DNA of 22,905 bases from IMG/VR virus record IMGVR_UViG_3300022169_000035, positions 1 to 22,905 of that record, one strand, 5' to 3'. How positions within the stretch are numbered: the first letter of the stretch is position 1; each line of letters starts with the position of its first letter. Of the stretch, positions 22,629-22,905 are shown one piece after another. The notes under the pieces are model-generated. The model ran no database searches and had not been told where the DNA came from. It saw only the letters and a program-made list of their open reading frames with translations. Position numbers and translations under genes: made by a program. Source of the stretch: a virus.

Positions 22629-22905
22629 ATGACTATCTCTAAACTTTCAACCGCTCTCGGTGCAGGATCAACAATCCCTACAGCGGGTAGGTTCGCACAG
22701 ATTTCTAGCGGTGGCACTCGTACTACATACACGGATGGTGGTGTGACGTATGAGGTCAGGACGTTTACGTCTTCTGGTTCGCTGGTTGTTGCTAATAGTG
22801 GTGTTGTTGATTTGCTCGTTATCGGTGGCGGTGGTGCGGGTGGTTGTGACAGTGCTAATAACGTCAATTATACGGGTGCTGGTGGGGGTGCGGGTGGTGC
22901 ATATT
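22629..22905 (+). CDS. Gly-rich receptor-binding protein (5' part)
   Basis: The frame stays open to the window edge (92 codons visible), so this is the start of a longer gene. AGGAG (22615-22619) precedes the ATG. The first 45 residues include TIPTAGRFAQISSGGTRTTY, then a beta segment YEVRTFTSSGSLVVANSG. A DLLVIGGGGAGG motif and Gly-rich GAGGGAGGAY follow. The 'VDLLVIGGGGAGG' pattern marks Gly-rich fibre-tip or adhesin proteins of many phages, in which Gly-rich loops contact the host. It is probably the receptor-binding tip. Confidence 0.65.
   Translation, partial: MTISKLSTALGAGSTIPTAGRFAQISSGGTRTTYTDGGVTYEVRTFTSSGSLVVANSGVVDLLVIGGGGAGGCDSANNVNYTGAGGGAGGAY

Noticed and set aside
1-22905. tRNA genes, integrase or attachment sites, lysis genes, insertion sequences
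   Set aside because: None could be recognised in either strand by reading.

Overview
The window is a gene-dense block of virion genes from a tailed phage (or a prophage or metagenomic contig of one). All genes I can support lie on the + strand, nearly end to end, with many stop/start overlaps. Gene order and content fit a short-tailed (podovirus-type) phage: terminase, portal, two small genes, a 2065-residue giant protein, three helical proteins of unknown role, scaffold, major capsid protein, a run of tiny very basic proteins, a collagen-like fibre, head-tail adaptor, beta-rich tail nozzle, and a string of small fibre-end genes cut by the window edge. No tape-measure, tail-tube or sheath gene is visible, and no integrase, replication, lysis or tRNA gene. 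The host cannot be read directly. The HTH-bearing terminase, a probable leaderless promoter, and sequence patterns in the portal-proximal and internal proteins resemble those of actinobacterial phages. The moderate AT content and TAA/TAG/TGA stops would suit a low-GC actinobacterium, such as an aquatic one, but this is inference.

Layout. 1-132: leader with a perfect hairpin and an extended -10 element placed exactly so that a transcript would begin on the GTG of the terminase gene. 133-4309: terminase, portal and two small genes. 4309-13422: the giant protein and three helical proteins, likely carried inside the capsid or ejected with the DNA. 13423-13648: the largest non-coding gap, with a -10-like box, a duplicated dyad and a hairpin just before the scaffold ribosome-binding site; it probably controls capsid genes. 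13649-15165: scaffold and capsid protein, followed by a GC-rich hairpin. 15238-16557: five small proteins, most very Lys/Arg-rich. 16557-20997: small beta protein, collagen-like fibre, adaptor, nozzle. 20998-22905: fibre and receptor-binding cassette.

How the genes work together. The terminase packages DNA through the portal into a shell made by scaffold and capsid protein. The giant and helical proteins probably fill the portal-proximal core. The adaptor and nozzle close the vertex and form the short tail, and the collagen-like and terminal small proteins form fibres or tips that meet the host.

The most unusual whole-window signal is a mosaic in codon third bases. Most genes end codons almost only in G or T, while sharply bounded blocks (portal region, a short island in the 12379 gene, part of the nozzle, and the 21832 gene) prefer A or C. 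Two of the switches occur inside a gene. I found no clear evidence of a wholly new system; the best leads are this mosaic, the leaderless promoter, the duplicated dyads before the scaffold gene, the giant protein and the basic-protein cluster.
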